59,741 bases of DNA from SKIA01 sp047602905 (GTDB taxonomy: Archaea > Nanobdellota > Nanobdellia > Woesearchaeales > SKIA01), in the NCBI GenBank assembly GCA_047602905.1, contig JBLKOP010000006.1:1-59741 (forward strand), written 5' to 3'. The position numbers and the translations under genes were made by a program. Under the pieces are notes generated by a model, which saw nothing but the letters and a program-made list of their open reading frames with translations, ran no database searches and had not been told where the DNA came from. Positions within the stretch are counted from its first letter, which is position 1. Each line of letters starts with the position of its first letter. Positions 1-6,970 of this stretch are shown piece after piece.

Positions 1-131
1 AAGAACTGCGCAGCAACAGAAGGAGACAACAATGGAATACTCAATGTCCCTAGACCAAGCGCTGCTAGGAATTGTTTGCGAGTGACTTTACTATCAAGTA
101 TTTTGTCTACATTACTCTTGAATTTCTTCAT
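1..131 (-). CDS. Exported protein, N-terminal part only (runs off the window)
   Basis: Reading leftwards from an ATG at 131, the frame stays open to the window edge (43 codons). It begins with a charged stretch (MKKFKSNVDKILDSKVTRKQ), then a hydrophobic segment and a VAAQ site, like an export signal with a TRKQFL motif reminiscent of twin-arginine leaders, but only one Arg is present. The start overlaps the stop of the upstream HTH gene as ATGA, so the two are probably co-transcribed. The rest of the protein is outside the window, so no function can be given. Confidence 0.6.
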   Translation of the reverse strand, partial: MKKFKSNVDKILDSKVTRKQFLAALGLGTLSIPLLSPSVAAQF

Positions 132-406
132 TGAGCCTCACCTCGCAATTTTTTCTTTGCTCGTAGGAGTTGGCTTGCTATGTTTCTTTGGTCTTTTCCG
201 AGTATTTGCGCTATTTCTTTTGTTGTTTTTCCTGTTTCTTGTAGGTATTTGCTTGTTGCTTGTAGGGGTGTTAGTGTTGTGTTGTAGATGTTTGCTGGTA
301 TCTGGGTGTTTGTTATTTCTTGTAGTATTTCTTGTTCTGTGAGGTTGTAGGTGTTTTTTAGGAGGTGTATGTATTGTTGTAGTCCTTCTTTCCAGTTGCT
401 GTGCAC
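128..406 (-). CDS. Small helix-turn-helix protein (92 aa)
   Basis: A 92-residue protein. Residues about 55-85 (ETGKTTKEIAQILGKDQRN and the following RAKKKL) look like a sigma-70 region 4 or LuxR-type helix-turn-helix, so DNA binding is likely. The N-terminal half is helical and Gln/Asn/Thr-rich, in the style of minus-strand genes here. Its stop overlaps the ATG of the next exported protein by four bases, which suggests an operon and perhaps regulation of it. No family was recognised beyond the HTH. Confidence 0.55.
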   Translation of the reverse strand: MHSNWKEGLQQYIHLLKNTYNLTEQEILQEITNTQIPANIYNTTLTPLQATSKYLQETGKTTKEIAQILGKDQRNIASQLLRAKKKLRGEAQ

Positions 407-701
407 AAAGAAATTTTGTTGAGAGAGGTTTTTAATGTTTTGTTTTTTGTAGTGTTTTTTTATTACTTTTTCTTTTTTAGAAGATTTTATTGTTTTTTAA
501 AGTAATTTATACTAGTATATTACTATTTTTTACTGATTAATGCAATTTATTGTTTTTTAAATTATTTTATAATATTTTTTTATTACTTTTAATTATTTTT
601 TAATCTTTTTGTTTCGTTTTTTGGTTGCTCCCAGAAAGGTTTCGGTTTTTCTTCCTATACGCTTCTAAAGCTTCTTTGTTCAGAGTTGTTTGTGATCTAT
701 T
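407..701. other. AT-rich intergenic region
   Basis: A 295-base stretch without a supported gene. Bases about 430-640 are almost entirely A+T. An imperfect direct repeat (ATTTATTGTTTTTTAAA-like) occurs near 486 and 544, and TTTTTATTACTTTT-like tracts near 457 and 577. It separates divergent genes, so promoters for both probably lie here. I see no clear hairpin or RNA gene. Confidence 0.5.
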
Positions 702-887
702 ATGGGATTAAGCAATAAGAAAGAAGAGCAGCTAAAAAAGCAGCCAAAGATTGAGTCCAAAGTGTATAAGTCTAAGACGGGTAAGTACATCGTGTATCAA
801 ACGATTATTACTGAGACCAAGCCTGTTGAGTATTTGCAGGCTGTTTTAGACAATGAGCCTCTTGGTTCTGAGGAGGTAGAGGCGTAA
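702..887 (+). CDS. Small hypothetical protein (61 aa)
   Basis: A 61-residue charged protein starting with ATG and ending in an acidic tail (GSEEVEA). The middle (KSKTGKYIVYQTIITETKPVEYL) alternates like two beta strands followed by a helix. No family recognised. It stands alone between the AT-rich intergenic region and the vapBC promoter. That it is a real gene is inferred from its sensible composition. Confidence 0.45.
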   Translation: MGLSNKKEEQLKKQPKIESKVYKSKTGKYIVYQTIITETKPVEYLQAVLDNEPLGSEEVEA

Positions 888-908
888 CTGCCTCTTCTCT
901 TCACAACG

Positions 909-916
909 TTTATATA
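909..916 (+). promoter_or_regulatory. TATA box for vapBC
   Basis: TTTATATA lies 22-29 bases before two closely spaced ATG codons, at 934 (PIN frame) and 938 (VapB frame). A start 25-30 bases after the TATA box fits leaderless transcription, which would place both ATGs at or next to the 5' end of the mRNA. Confidence 0.5.
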
Positions 917-937
917 CGTAACGCACGTAATACATGT

Positions 938-1189
938 ATGACGAGTTTGACACTTGCTATTCCCAACGATTTGCGAGAACGCATGAAGGAGCATCCAGAA
1001 ATCAATTGGAGCGAAGTAGCTCGCCAAGCAATCAAGAAACGACTCGAAGACCTCGATTTCATCCAAGAATTCATCGAAGAAAGCGACATGACTCTCCAAG
1101 AAGCAGTCACTCTTGGTCGAGAACTTCGCAGAAAAGTAGGAAAACGTATTCTCTCGTCGCAGACGCAAACATCATCTTTGCAGCGTTAA
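938..1189 (+). CDS. vapB: VapB-family antitoxin
   Basis: An antitoxin expected to bind its own promoter and neutralise the PIN ribonuclease encoded next to it. Residues about 1-35 (LTLAIPNDLRERMKEHPEIN, then WSEVARQAIKKRL) are the ribbon-helix-helix-like N-terminus typical of archaeal VapB proteins. The C-terminal half (EFIEESDMTLQEAVTLGREL) would bind the toxin. The last ~15 residues after RRKVGKR look non-native: they overlap the beginning of the PIN domain in another frame, so the normal protein probably ends near 1145 or continues by frameshift into the toxin. Confidence 0.75.
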   Translation: MTSLTLAIPNDLRERMKEHPEINWSEVARQAIKKRLEDLDFIQEFIEESDMTLQEAVTLGRELRRKVGKRILSSQTQTSSLQR

Positions 1190-1542
1190 TTAAGCCAGGA
1201 ACTTGTGCAGAAATATTGTTTTCTAAACGAGTAAACATTTTTGTCCCTGAATTCTTATTTGAGGAACTTAGTAAGTACAAAGACATCATACATAAAAGAA
1301 CGCAGCGCCCAGATGTGCAAGAGTTTTTTTCACGAATAATGCAAGTAGTGAAAGTAGTTTCTCATAAAGAGTTCAGTTCAAGTATTAAGTACTCGCAGCA
1401 AATCACGCCTGATCCTGATGACGCAGCATATCTTGCTTTAGCACATCATCTTCGTTGTCCGTTATGGTCTGAGGACAAAGCATTAAGAAACCAAACAAGT
1501 ATTCAAGTACTATCTACTTCACAACTTCTTAATCTGCTGTAA
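1144..1542 (+). CDS. vapC: VapC-like PIN-domain ribonuclease, no normal start codon
   Basis: A PIN-domain toxin, predicted to be a Mg-dependent endoribonuclease. Candidate acidic active-site residues lie in LVADANIIFAAL, EFLFEELSKY, DPDDAAYLALA and WSEDKAL, in the usual order. About 132 residues fits the family. The oddity is the start: the conserved part begins at about 1144 with no ATG, GTG or TTG close by. The frame is open back to an ATG at 934, running through the whole of vapB in the -1 frame; the only other start-like codon is TTG at 1006. A vapB-vapC frameshift fusion (natural -1 slip at 1141-1144 or a one-base loss) is the likeliest explanation. Confidence 0.65.
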   Translation, partial: TYSLVADANIIFAALIKPGTCAEILFSKRVNIFVPEFLFEELSKYKDIIHKRTQRPDVQEFFSRIMQVVKVVSHKEFSSSIKYSQQITPDPDDAAYLALAHHLRCPLWSEDKALRNQTSIQVLSTSQLLNLL

Positions 1543-1620
1543 CCTCTCTACTCCGCGCACGGTTATAAAAAGAAGATTTTACAAAAAAGTATTTGCTCTT
1601 AGGCTTTTTTTCAGTGAAGT

Positions 1621-1981
1621 TTAGGAATTGTTTATTCGTTTTTCTAGTTCGTCGTAGTAGTTATTTACTAGATCGTGTATTTCGTTGAGTATGGGGATGT
1701 TTACTCCTCGTTCGTTGAGTATGTCAAGTCTTTCTCCAACCCACGTGATCCATACTTGTTCCTCTTCAGTTCGTATTTGGTTTTTTAGTTCTTCTAAAAC
1801 GACTTCCCATTCCATTGGTTCTTCTGCTATTCGTATGCAGTCTTGTATGTCTCCTTCTCGTTCTGTCATTGTTTTGAAGAAGTAGTGCTGCTCCTCCGAT
1901 GATGTAGATGTTTATTGGTTTTTGTATTGTTGTTTGTAGTTGCTCAAAAAAGTTTTTGAGTTCTTGTTTTGTTGTTATCAT
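1621..1981 (-). pseudogene. DUF6036-like nucleotidyltransferase, internal deletion and frameshift
   Basis: Two reading frames carry the two ends of one known protein type. From the ATG at 1981 the first 37 residues end in INIYIIGGAALLLQ, the start of a nucleotidyltransferase-fold domain. From about 1890, another frame gives FFKTMTEREGDIQDC, then WITWVGERLDILNERGVNIPI, the family's C-terminal part. The segment between, which normally holds the catalytic (K/D)DID motif, is missing, roughly 70 residues by family length. The join sits in a CTTCTTCAA sequence that fits either end, which suggests deletion between short repeats. It is the last gene of a three-gene cassette and overlaps the preceding stop as ATGA. 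Confidence 0.7.
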
Positions 1982-2169
1982 AGTTGTATGTTGTATATCT
2001 CTGCTCTAGTTGCTATTTCTTCTTTTGAGGGGAATTCTTTGATTGTTTCTCCGTTGAGTGTTTTTCGTATTTTCTTTAGGATTTCGTCTTGTTGGTTTGT
2101 TAGTTCTTGTTGTATGTTTTTTTGCGTTCTTGCTCGTATGTGTTCGAGTTGTTTCTCGTTTAATATCAT
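1978..2169 (-). CDS. Small helical protein of nucleotidyltransferase cassette (63 aa)
   Basis: A 63-residue, highly charged and probably all-helical protein (NEKQLEHIRARTQKNIQQEL near the N-terminus). Its ATG overlaps the stop of the upstream winged-helix nucleotidyltransferase, and its stop overlaps the start of the broken DUF6036-like gene, so the three were translated as a coupled unit. No family recognised. By position it could be a linker or partner in a toxin-antitoxin-like cassette, which is inference only. Confidence 0.55.
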   Translation of the reverse strand: MILNEKQLEHIRARTQKNIQQELTNQQDEILKKIRKTLNGETIKEFPSKEEIATRAEIYNIQL

Positions 2170-2741
2170 GATATGAGTTGGTAAAATAGTTCTGCTCCGT
2201 AGAGGATGATGTGTTTGTTGAGTATTTGTTGTAGTATGCTGTTTTCGTGTGTTTTGAGTTCTTGTATGTTCTCAAATGAGAGTGTGATTGTGTCTGCAGG
2301 TATTGTTGTTTGTGCAAGTTGTTGTTCTAGTATTTGTTGTGCGCGTGGGTGTTGTGTGATGAGTAGGATATCTATGTCTCGGGGGTTTTTTGTTGTTACT
2401 GCTGATCCAAAGACAATGAGTGTGCTTGCGGGAAGTTTTTTTGCTATGTCTTGTCTAAGTAGTGTTAGTGTTGGGTGTTTGTTGAGGAACTCTTTGCTTC
2501 GTATGTGTTCTGTGTATGCGTGTTCTTGATGGTGTTTTTTGTAGTTGAGGCTGTATCCTCCTTTTTTTTCTTCTATGAGTCCTTTTTTGATGAGTTCTTG
2601 GCTTGCTCTGTGTATGAGTGCTGGGTGTTTGTTGAGTGCTTTTGCTGTTTCTCGTAGGCTGAATCGTTTTGTTATGTGTGCGCAGAAGTGCGTAAGTATT
2701 GTTCGTTGCGTAGAGGTAAGCGTATACTTTTTAGTATCCAT
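2166..2741 (-). CDS. Winged-helix plus nucleotidyltransferase protein
   Basis: Residues about 8-65 form a winged helix (TQRTILTHFC, FSLRETAKALNKHPALIHR, ELIKKGLIEEKKGGYSLN). Residues about 105-185 are a minimal nucleotidyltransferase of the MNT type with IVFGSAVTTKNPRDIDILL, that is GS-x8-DxD. Such fusions are common in DPANN archaea and usually sit in toxin-antitoxin-like cassettes, with the transferase probably modifying a partner. I chose the ATG at 2741 rather than 2795 because TATA-like sequence (2770-2781) lies about 30 bases upstream. It heads a three-gene overlapping operon with the 63-aa protein and the broken DUF6036-like gene. Confidence 0.7.
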   Translation of the reverse strand: MDTKKYTLTSTQRTILTHFCAHITKRFSLRETAKALNKHPALIHRASQELIKKGLIEEKKGGYSLNYKKHHQEHAYTEHIRSKEFLNKHPTLTLLRQDIAKKLPASTLIVFGSAVTTKNPRDIDILLITQHPRAQQILEQQLAQTTIPADTITLSFENIQELKTHENSILQQILNKHIILYGAELFYQLIS

Positions 2742-2840
2742 GTGTATACTATTGAGTATATAGTTGTTTTTATATGTTATGCATTCAGCAAGCATAATTT
2801 GTGTAATAAGTACGCATTTATAACACGTTTTGCTGTACGT

Positions 2841-2874
2841 GTCCAGTGAGTCCAGTGAGAAGAGTTTTTATAAA
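2841..2874 (+). promoter_or_regulatory. galE promoter with a duplicated TCCAGTGAG motif
   Basis: GTCCAGTGAGTCCAGTGAGA at 2841-2860 is a tandem copy of TCCAGTGAG. It lies five bases before TTTTATAAA (2866-2874), which is itself about 25 bases before the galE ATG at 2896. Near-identical elements occur upstream of radA (56189-56210) and, inverted, before the tRNA gene (28155-28174). The placement suggests an operator or upstream promoter element. Confidence 0.5.
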
Positions 2875-2895
2875 GAAGAAGGCTGTACAGCAAGT

Positions 2896-3840
2896 ATGCA
2901 AGTTGCTGTTATTGGAGGAGCAGGCTACATCGGCACTCACGTGTGTTTTGCTCTTCTTGACGCAGGCCACGAAATTACTATTTTTGATGATTTAAGCACT
3001 GGTTGCTTGGAAAACACTGCTTCGTTCTCGTTTGTTCAGGGAAGTATTCTTGATAAACAAGCTCTTAAAGAATTCTTTTCTTCTCACTCCTTTGATGCTG
3101 TTATTCATCTTGCTGCAAAAAAAGCTGCTGGTGAAAGTATGCGAAACGCTAGTTTGTATGCGGAGAACAATATTTCTGGAAGTATTAATTTGTTTAATGC
3201 CGCTGTTGCTTCTGGTGTAAAAAAAGTTGTTTTTAGTAGTTCTGCTGCTGTGTACGGAAGCCCTGCGTATACTCCTATGGATGAAGAACATCCTCGTAAT
3301 CCAGAGAACTTTTATGGATATACGAAGTTAGCTATTGAAGAAGTACTTAAATGGTATGCTCAGGTGTATTCTCTTAACGTTGTTTGTCTACGCTACTTTA
3401 ACGCTGTAGGTTATGATAAACGAGTGGTTGGACTTGAGCGAGAGCCACAGAACTTGTTTCCTCTTCTCTTTGAAGCAGTCAGGAATAAGAGTTCTGTTAC
3501 GGTGTTTGGAGACGATTACGATACTCCTGATGGTACGTGTTTGCGTGACTACGTTGACGTACGAGACTTAGCAGACGCACACGTAAAAGCGTTAGGTGTT
3601 TCTAGCTGTACAGTGAATTTAGGAACAGGACGAGCAGTGAGTGTTCTTGAGGCTATAGAGGCGGTTAATGAAGTGTATGGCGGGCCAGAGTATACGGTAG
3701 GAGAGAGAAGAGAAGGAGACCCTGCAGTAGTGTTTGCATCAAATGAATTGGCGTTTGAGAAATTAGGTTGGAGAGCGCGATATACAGATTTGCAAGAAAT
3801 TGTTTTGTGTATGGGAGAAGCGTACGGGCTGAAGAAGTAG
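2896..3840 (+). CDS. galE: UDP-glucose 4-epimerase family protein
   Basis: A cytoplasmic NAD-dependent epimerase expected to interconvert UDP-glucose and UDP-galactose (or the N-acetyl forms) as a sugar donor for surface glycans. The Rossmann motif GGAGYIG starts at about residue 8, and the catalytic YGYTK at about residue 140 follows the SSSAAVYG segment. NLGTGRAVSVLE and RREGDP near the C-terminus are typical of GalE. At 314 residues it is near full length (usually ~330). The ATG at 2896 immediately precedes the Rossmann strand and fits the TATA box; the open frame further upstream is not family-like. A relic of a related gene follows on the opposite strand. Confidence 0.88.
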   Translation: MQVAVIGGAGYIGTHVCFALLDAGHEITIFDDLSTGCLENTASFSFVQGSILDKQALKEFFSSHSFDAVIHLAAKKAAGESMRNASLYAENNISGSINLFNAAVASGVKKVVFSSSAAVYGSPAYTPMDEEHPRNPENFYGYTKLAIEEVLKWYAQVYSLNVVCLRYFNAVGYDKRVVGLEREPQNLFPLLFEAVRNKSSVTVFGDDYDTPDGTCLRDYVDVRDLADAHVKALGVSSCTVNLGTGRAVSVLEAIEAVNEVYGGPEYTVGERREGDPAVVFASNELAFEKLGWRARYTDLQEIVLCMGEAYGLKK

Positions 3841-3841
3841 G

Positions 3842-4040
3842 TTAATTTGTTGTTTGTTCTTTGAAGTACTTGATTGTTTCTTTAAGTCCTTGTTGTAGTT
3901 TGGTTATTGGTTGCCAGTCTAGTAATTTCTTTGCTTGTTAAGAAGTTGTCTACGCAAATGACTTTGTGTCCTTGCTTAAGAAGTTCTTCGCAGAGGCGGC
4001 TTCCTAAAAAGCCTGCTCCTCCTGTTACTAAAATGTTCAT
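3842..4040 (-). pseudogene. Remnant of a UDP-glucuronate decarboxylase/NDP-sugar epimerase gene
   Basis: Reading left from an ATG at 4040 gives MNILVTGGAGFLGSRLCEEL and then KQGHKVICVDNF, the first ~35 residues of an NAD-binding sugar-nucleotide decarboxylase or epimerase. At about 3927-3942 the frame changes and the next readable part is AKKLLDWQPITKLQQGLKET followed by IKYFKEQTTN and a stop at 3842, the standard C-terminus of the same family. The ~240 middle residues, including the catalytic YxxxK, are gone. It is a deletion relic and cannot be active. It lies tail to tail with galE. Confidence 0.8.
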
Positions 4041-4140
4041 TTTGGTAGTTTTTGTAAGAGGAGTTTTTAAATGTGAGTGAATGTTATTATTTTTATGAGT
4101 TATACGCGAGAGGTTGTTCGAGGAAGTGCTTGGTAATCAA

Positions 4141-4533
4141 TTATCTTAGCGATAGAAACTCAAAGAATAATTCTAGAATGTAGCGGTGTTGTTGGTTCAT
4201 AGCTAAGTCGGAGAGTTCTTCTCTGCTAAACCAACCCATATCTGCTCCTTCATGTAGTGTTAGTGGTTGGTTGTTGTAGGTTTCATAAAAGATGTATTCT
4301 GTTTTGAAGTGCGGGTGGGCTTGTTGTCGTTTCATAAACAAAACGGGTTTGCTTAGTTGGTATGAGAGCTCTTCTTGTGCTTCGCGAATAATCGCTTCTC
4401 GGGGTGTTTCTTCAGCGTCCATTCCTCCGCCAAAAAAAGCCCAGACGTTGGGGTTTGTGGGTGCGTGTTCGTCTCGTAATTGAAGTAATATTTTGTTTTT
4501 GTTAACTAATAAAATAACACACGAAGAGTTCAT
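4141..4533 (-). CDS. Nudix hydrolase
   Basis: A pyrophosphohydrolase of nucleoside-diphosphate derivatives, substrate unknown. A complete Nudix box runs from about residue 35 (GGMDAEETPREAIIREAQEE), matching G-x5-E-x7-REUxEE. The rest (CVILLVNKNKILLQLRDEHA at the N-terminus, EYIFYET and EGADMGWFSREEL later) fits small house-cleaning or sugar-nucleotide Nudix enzymes of ~130 residues. I use the ATG at 4533; the open frame six codons upstream begins only with TTG. It stands alone beside the glycan cluster. Confidence 0.8.
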   Translation of the reverse strand: MNSSCVILLVNKNKILLQLRDEHAPTNPNVWAFFGGGMDAEETPREAIIREAQEELSYQLSKPVLFMKRQQAHPHFKTEYIFYETYNNQPLTLHEGADMGWFSREELSDLAMNQQHRYILELFFEFLSLR

Positions 4534-4689
4534 ACGTAAAGAAAATAACAAGGAGGTTTTAATTGTTTGTGAAATCTTATTATTTTATATTGATTCCTTG
4601 AAGGTTCTTTACCTCCTCAGAAAAAATATCAAACATAGACAAGAAATCTTGTAAAAGAAGGTTTTAATATCTATCTTCTCGCTTCTAGC

Positions 4690-5832
4690 CTAAAGGAGCG
4701 TTTTAGAGGAGTGTAATAAATATTTTATTTCAATATCTTTGTTTACCTTATCTAAGTTATGATCAATGTTTATGGTATAACCATTTTTAATGTGTTCAGG
4801 ATATTTGTTAAATAAATATTCGTAAAAGTCATAACTTTGTTTTATTTCGGTAGGAGTTAGTTCGCTTTTTCTTTTATGAATCAAGTTAGGATTTCCTTTT
4901 AAAAAAAAGACTATGTCTGGCTTTGGGGAAAAAAATATGCATAGTTTTTCGAAAAAATAAGAATAATGTTTTCCGTATCTTTTTATTTTTGAAGGGAAAT
5001 CTAGAAAAAATCTATCAAAAATAAAGGACTTACCACTTAACATTCTTAATTTAATACTTAATCTAAAAAAAAGTTGCCTTTCAAAGTAGCTTAATAAGTT
5101 TTTTATTAATGATTTTAAGTAACTTTTATTCATTTCATTCATTTTTTTTGGGTTGATAAATCGTTTAATTTTTTCCCTGGAAAAAAAATGTTTTAGCTCA
5201 AAGTTTAAGTCAAGTTCTTCGTTTAAAAAAAGTTTAAAATTTGAAGTTAGTGTTGTTTTTCCTGTACCATCCGGACCATAAAAAACAACTAGTTCTCTTT
5301 TTTTATTTTTGATAGCAAAAAATCTTTGAATAGAACCATAGTACAAACCTTTAATAGACTTTAAAATCTTAATTTTTCTCTTCATTGTTTTTCTTACAGT
5401 GTTGTAATCTTTTGAGCTCTTGAAAGTATAGCCAATGTTCTTTAAACAAGACAATGTCTCCTTGGAAAATTGCTCTGAGAGAATTTTTTTGTGTTTTTCA
5501 GAGAAAGATCTATAATCAGAATAGTTTCTTGATAGAATATATGCGCTTTCCCAACAAGGTTTTAACACTCTAATTCCTTGTTTATTTATACAGGAATATT
5601 TAGGGTTCAATAAGTGTTTATCCATGTGTAACCATTTTCTTTTTACAAGCTTCGTCCTAATATCAAAATTAAAGGTTACCCACGCATCATTATCTAAAAA
5701 AATAATCTTAATTCCGACTTTGTAGTTTTCATCTAAATATTTTATAACATAGTATTTTCTATGTTCAAAAAAGTCTTTTATTCTTTTAAGAATAAGACCT
5801 TTCTTTTTATGGTCTATTAATAAGTCTAACTC
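4690..5832 (-). pseudogene. Nucleotidyltransferase-like/P-loop kinase fusion, 5' end cut off by an inversion
   Basis: From the ATG at 5625 a 311-residue protein is readable. It has a P-loop GPDGTGKTTLTSN at about residue 117, FDRFFLDFPS and HKRKSEL motifs, like thymidylate-kinase-related proteins of glycan clusters. The same frame stays open upstream to 5832 and encodes ELDLLIDHKKKGLILKRIKD, the end of a nucleotidyltransferase-like domain usually fused in front of such kinases. It stops dead at the inversion point. The missing N-terminus (KKDITQFLKRNNKEVLVLRY) is on the other strand at 8744-8808. The kinase part may still be made. The block is very AT-rich compared with its flanks, which suggests transfer. 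Confidence 0.65.
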
Positions 5833-5835
5833 TTA

Positions 5836-6337
5836 TGATATAAAACCATCAAAAAAATTGCTTGAACAAATCAAAGGAGTACTAAACACCTTTGAAATAA
5901 CCAGCTCACAAGGAGGAGTACTCAAACCAACAGGAGAATACCTAGAATACAGCTGGGGAGACGAAAGCCCAGTAGTATGGAACGGATTCATGAGCGCACT
6001 AGTAGGGCTACACGACTGCTACTTACACGGACCAAAAGAAACAAAAAAACAAGCAAAAAAACTATACGAGAAAGGAATGCAGAAACTAGTTGAAAGACAA
6101 GAAGAACTCTTCTTAAAAACATGGTTATTAGAATGGATACGATACGATGACAACAAACTCTACTTCGCAGACGGACCGTACATGAAAATAGAAACAAGAC
6201 AACTAAACTATTTGAGTAAAAACGAACCAAAACTCAAAAAATCACTCAAAAAAATAATACAGATTAATAAAGAAAACAAGAATAAAAAGAACGTGTATGA
6301 ATATTACTACTTTATAAAAAAGAGGATGATGAAATGA
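5836..6337 (+). pseudogene. C-terminal half of a D-glucuronyl C5-epimerase-like protein
   Basis: The open frame carries YDIKPSKKLLEQIKGVLNTF, then GGVLKPTGEYLEYSWGDES and VVWNGFMSALVGLHDCYLHG. The pattern EYSW...VxNGFxxALxGLxDxY is that of the C-terminal (alpha/alpha)6 domain of glucuronyl C5-epimerases, which turn glucuronate into iduronate in a glycan. A TTG at 5858 could start a 159-residue piece. The N-terminal half is on the minus strand at 8806-9219. Its A/C-rich codon style matches that half and not the AT-rich genes that follow it. The stop overlaps the next ATG (6334), so it was once in the same operon. Confidence 0.65.
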
Positions 6338-6957
6338 AAGGCTTTAAAGAAAAAACTCTCTTAATACTTACAGACTATTTTCCAAATGAGAACGGTTCTG
6401 TTCCAATGGGTGTTTTTGTTAAGTCTCAGGTAGATGAGCTAAAAAATTATTTTAAAAAAATAATTGTCATAAGTCCAACGCCTTATGCCCCTAACGTTCT
6501 AAAAAATTCAAGTTTACTAACTCCATTTCAAAAAGGATGCATAGAAATGAAAGATTATTCTTATGGTAACGTTGAAGTTTATTTTCCAAGATTCTACACG
6601 CTTCCCATAAATTACTTTAGGAAACGAAACGCTGAGTTCGCTGCTAAAAGCGTATTAAAACTTATCTCAAGAAAGAAGTTAGACTTTGACTTTGTTCACG
6701 CACACTTTACATGGATGAGTGGCTACATAGCAAACCAAATTAAAAAGAAGCTTGATAAAGAATACTTCTTAACAATACATGAAAACTCAGTCTGGTTTAA
6801 AGAAGAACTAAACTCCGGAGATGAAAGAATATACTCTACCTGGAAAAATGCCAAGGCTTTAATTAGAGTAAACAAACAAGACATCCCTTCTCTAAAAAAA
6901 TACAATAAGGAGGCAGTGTATGTTCCTGAAATAGTAATCCTTATAAGCATGTATTGA
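6334..6957 (+). CDS. GT4-type glycosyltransferase, N-terminal domain only
   Basis: A 207-residue protein matching the acceptor-binding N-terminal Rossmann domain of GT4 glycosyltransferases: LLILTDYFPNENGSVPMGVF, VKSQVDELKNYFKKIIVIS, then DFVHAHFTWMSGYIA and ALIRVNKQD. It ends with YVPEIVILISMY exactly where family members read V(I/V)PNGVD and enter the sugar-nucleotide domain with its EX7E motif. That domain, some 170-200 residues, is missing, and the next gene starts 13 bases later. It is most likely inactive, the product of a deletion, though a partner could supply the second domain. Confidence 0.65.
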   Translation: MKGFKEKTLLILTDYFPNENGSVPMGVFVKSQVDELKNYFKKIIVISPTPYAPNVLKNSSLLTPFQKGCIEMKDYSYGNVEVYFPRFYTLPINYFRKRNAEFAAKSVLKLISRKKLDFDFVHAHFTWMSGYIANQIKKKLDKEYFLTIHENSVWFKEELNSGDERIYSTWKNAKALIRVNKQDIPSLKKYNKEAVYVPEIVILISMY

Positions 6958-6970
6958 TTTAATATTAGTT

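Noticed and set aside
407..640. AT-rich repeats as a replication origin
   Set aside because: No Orc1/Cdc6 gene nearby and no origin-recognition-box-like inverted repeats seen; AT-richness and short repeats alone are not enough.
797..1168. A 123-codon open frame on the minus strand opposite vapB
   Set aside because: It is the mirror of vapB with no recognisable protein pattern; the plus-strand frame has a TATA box and a known family.
2841..2860. The TCCAGTGAG repeats as a CRISPR array
   Set aside because: Units are nine bases, only two adjacent copies without spacers, and no cas genes are present.
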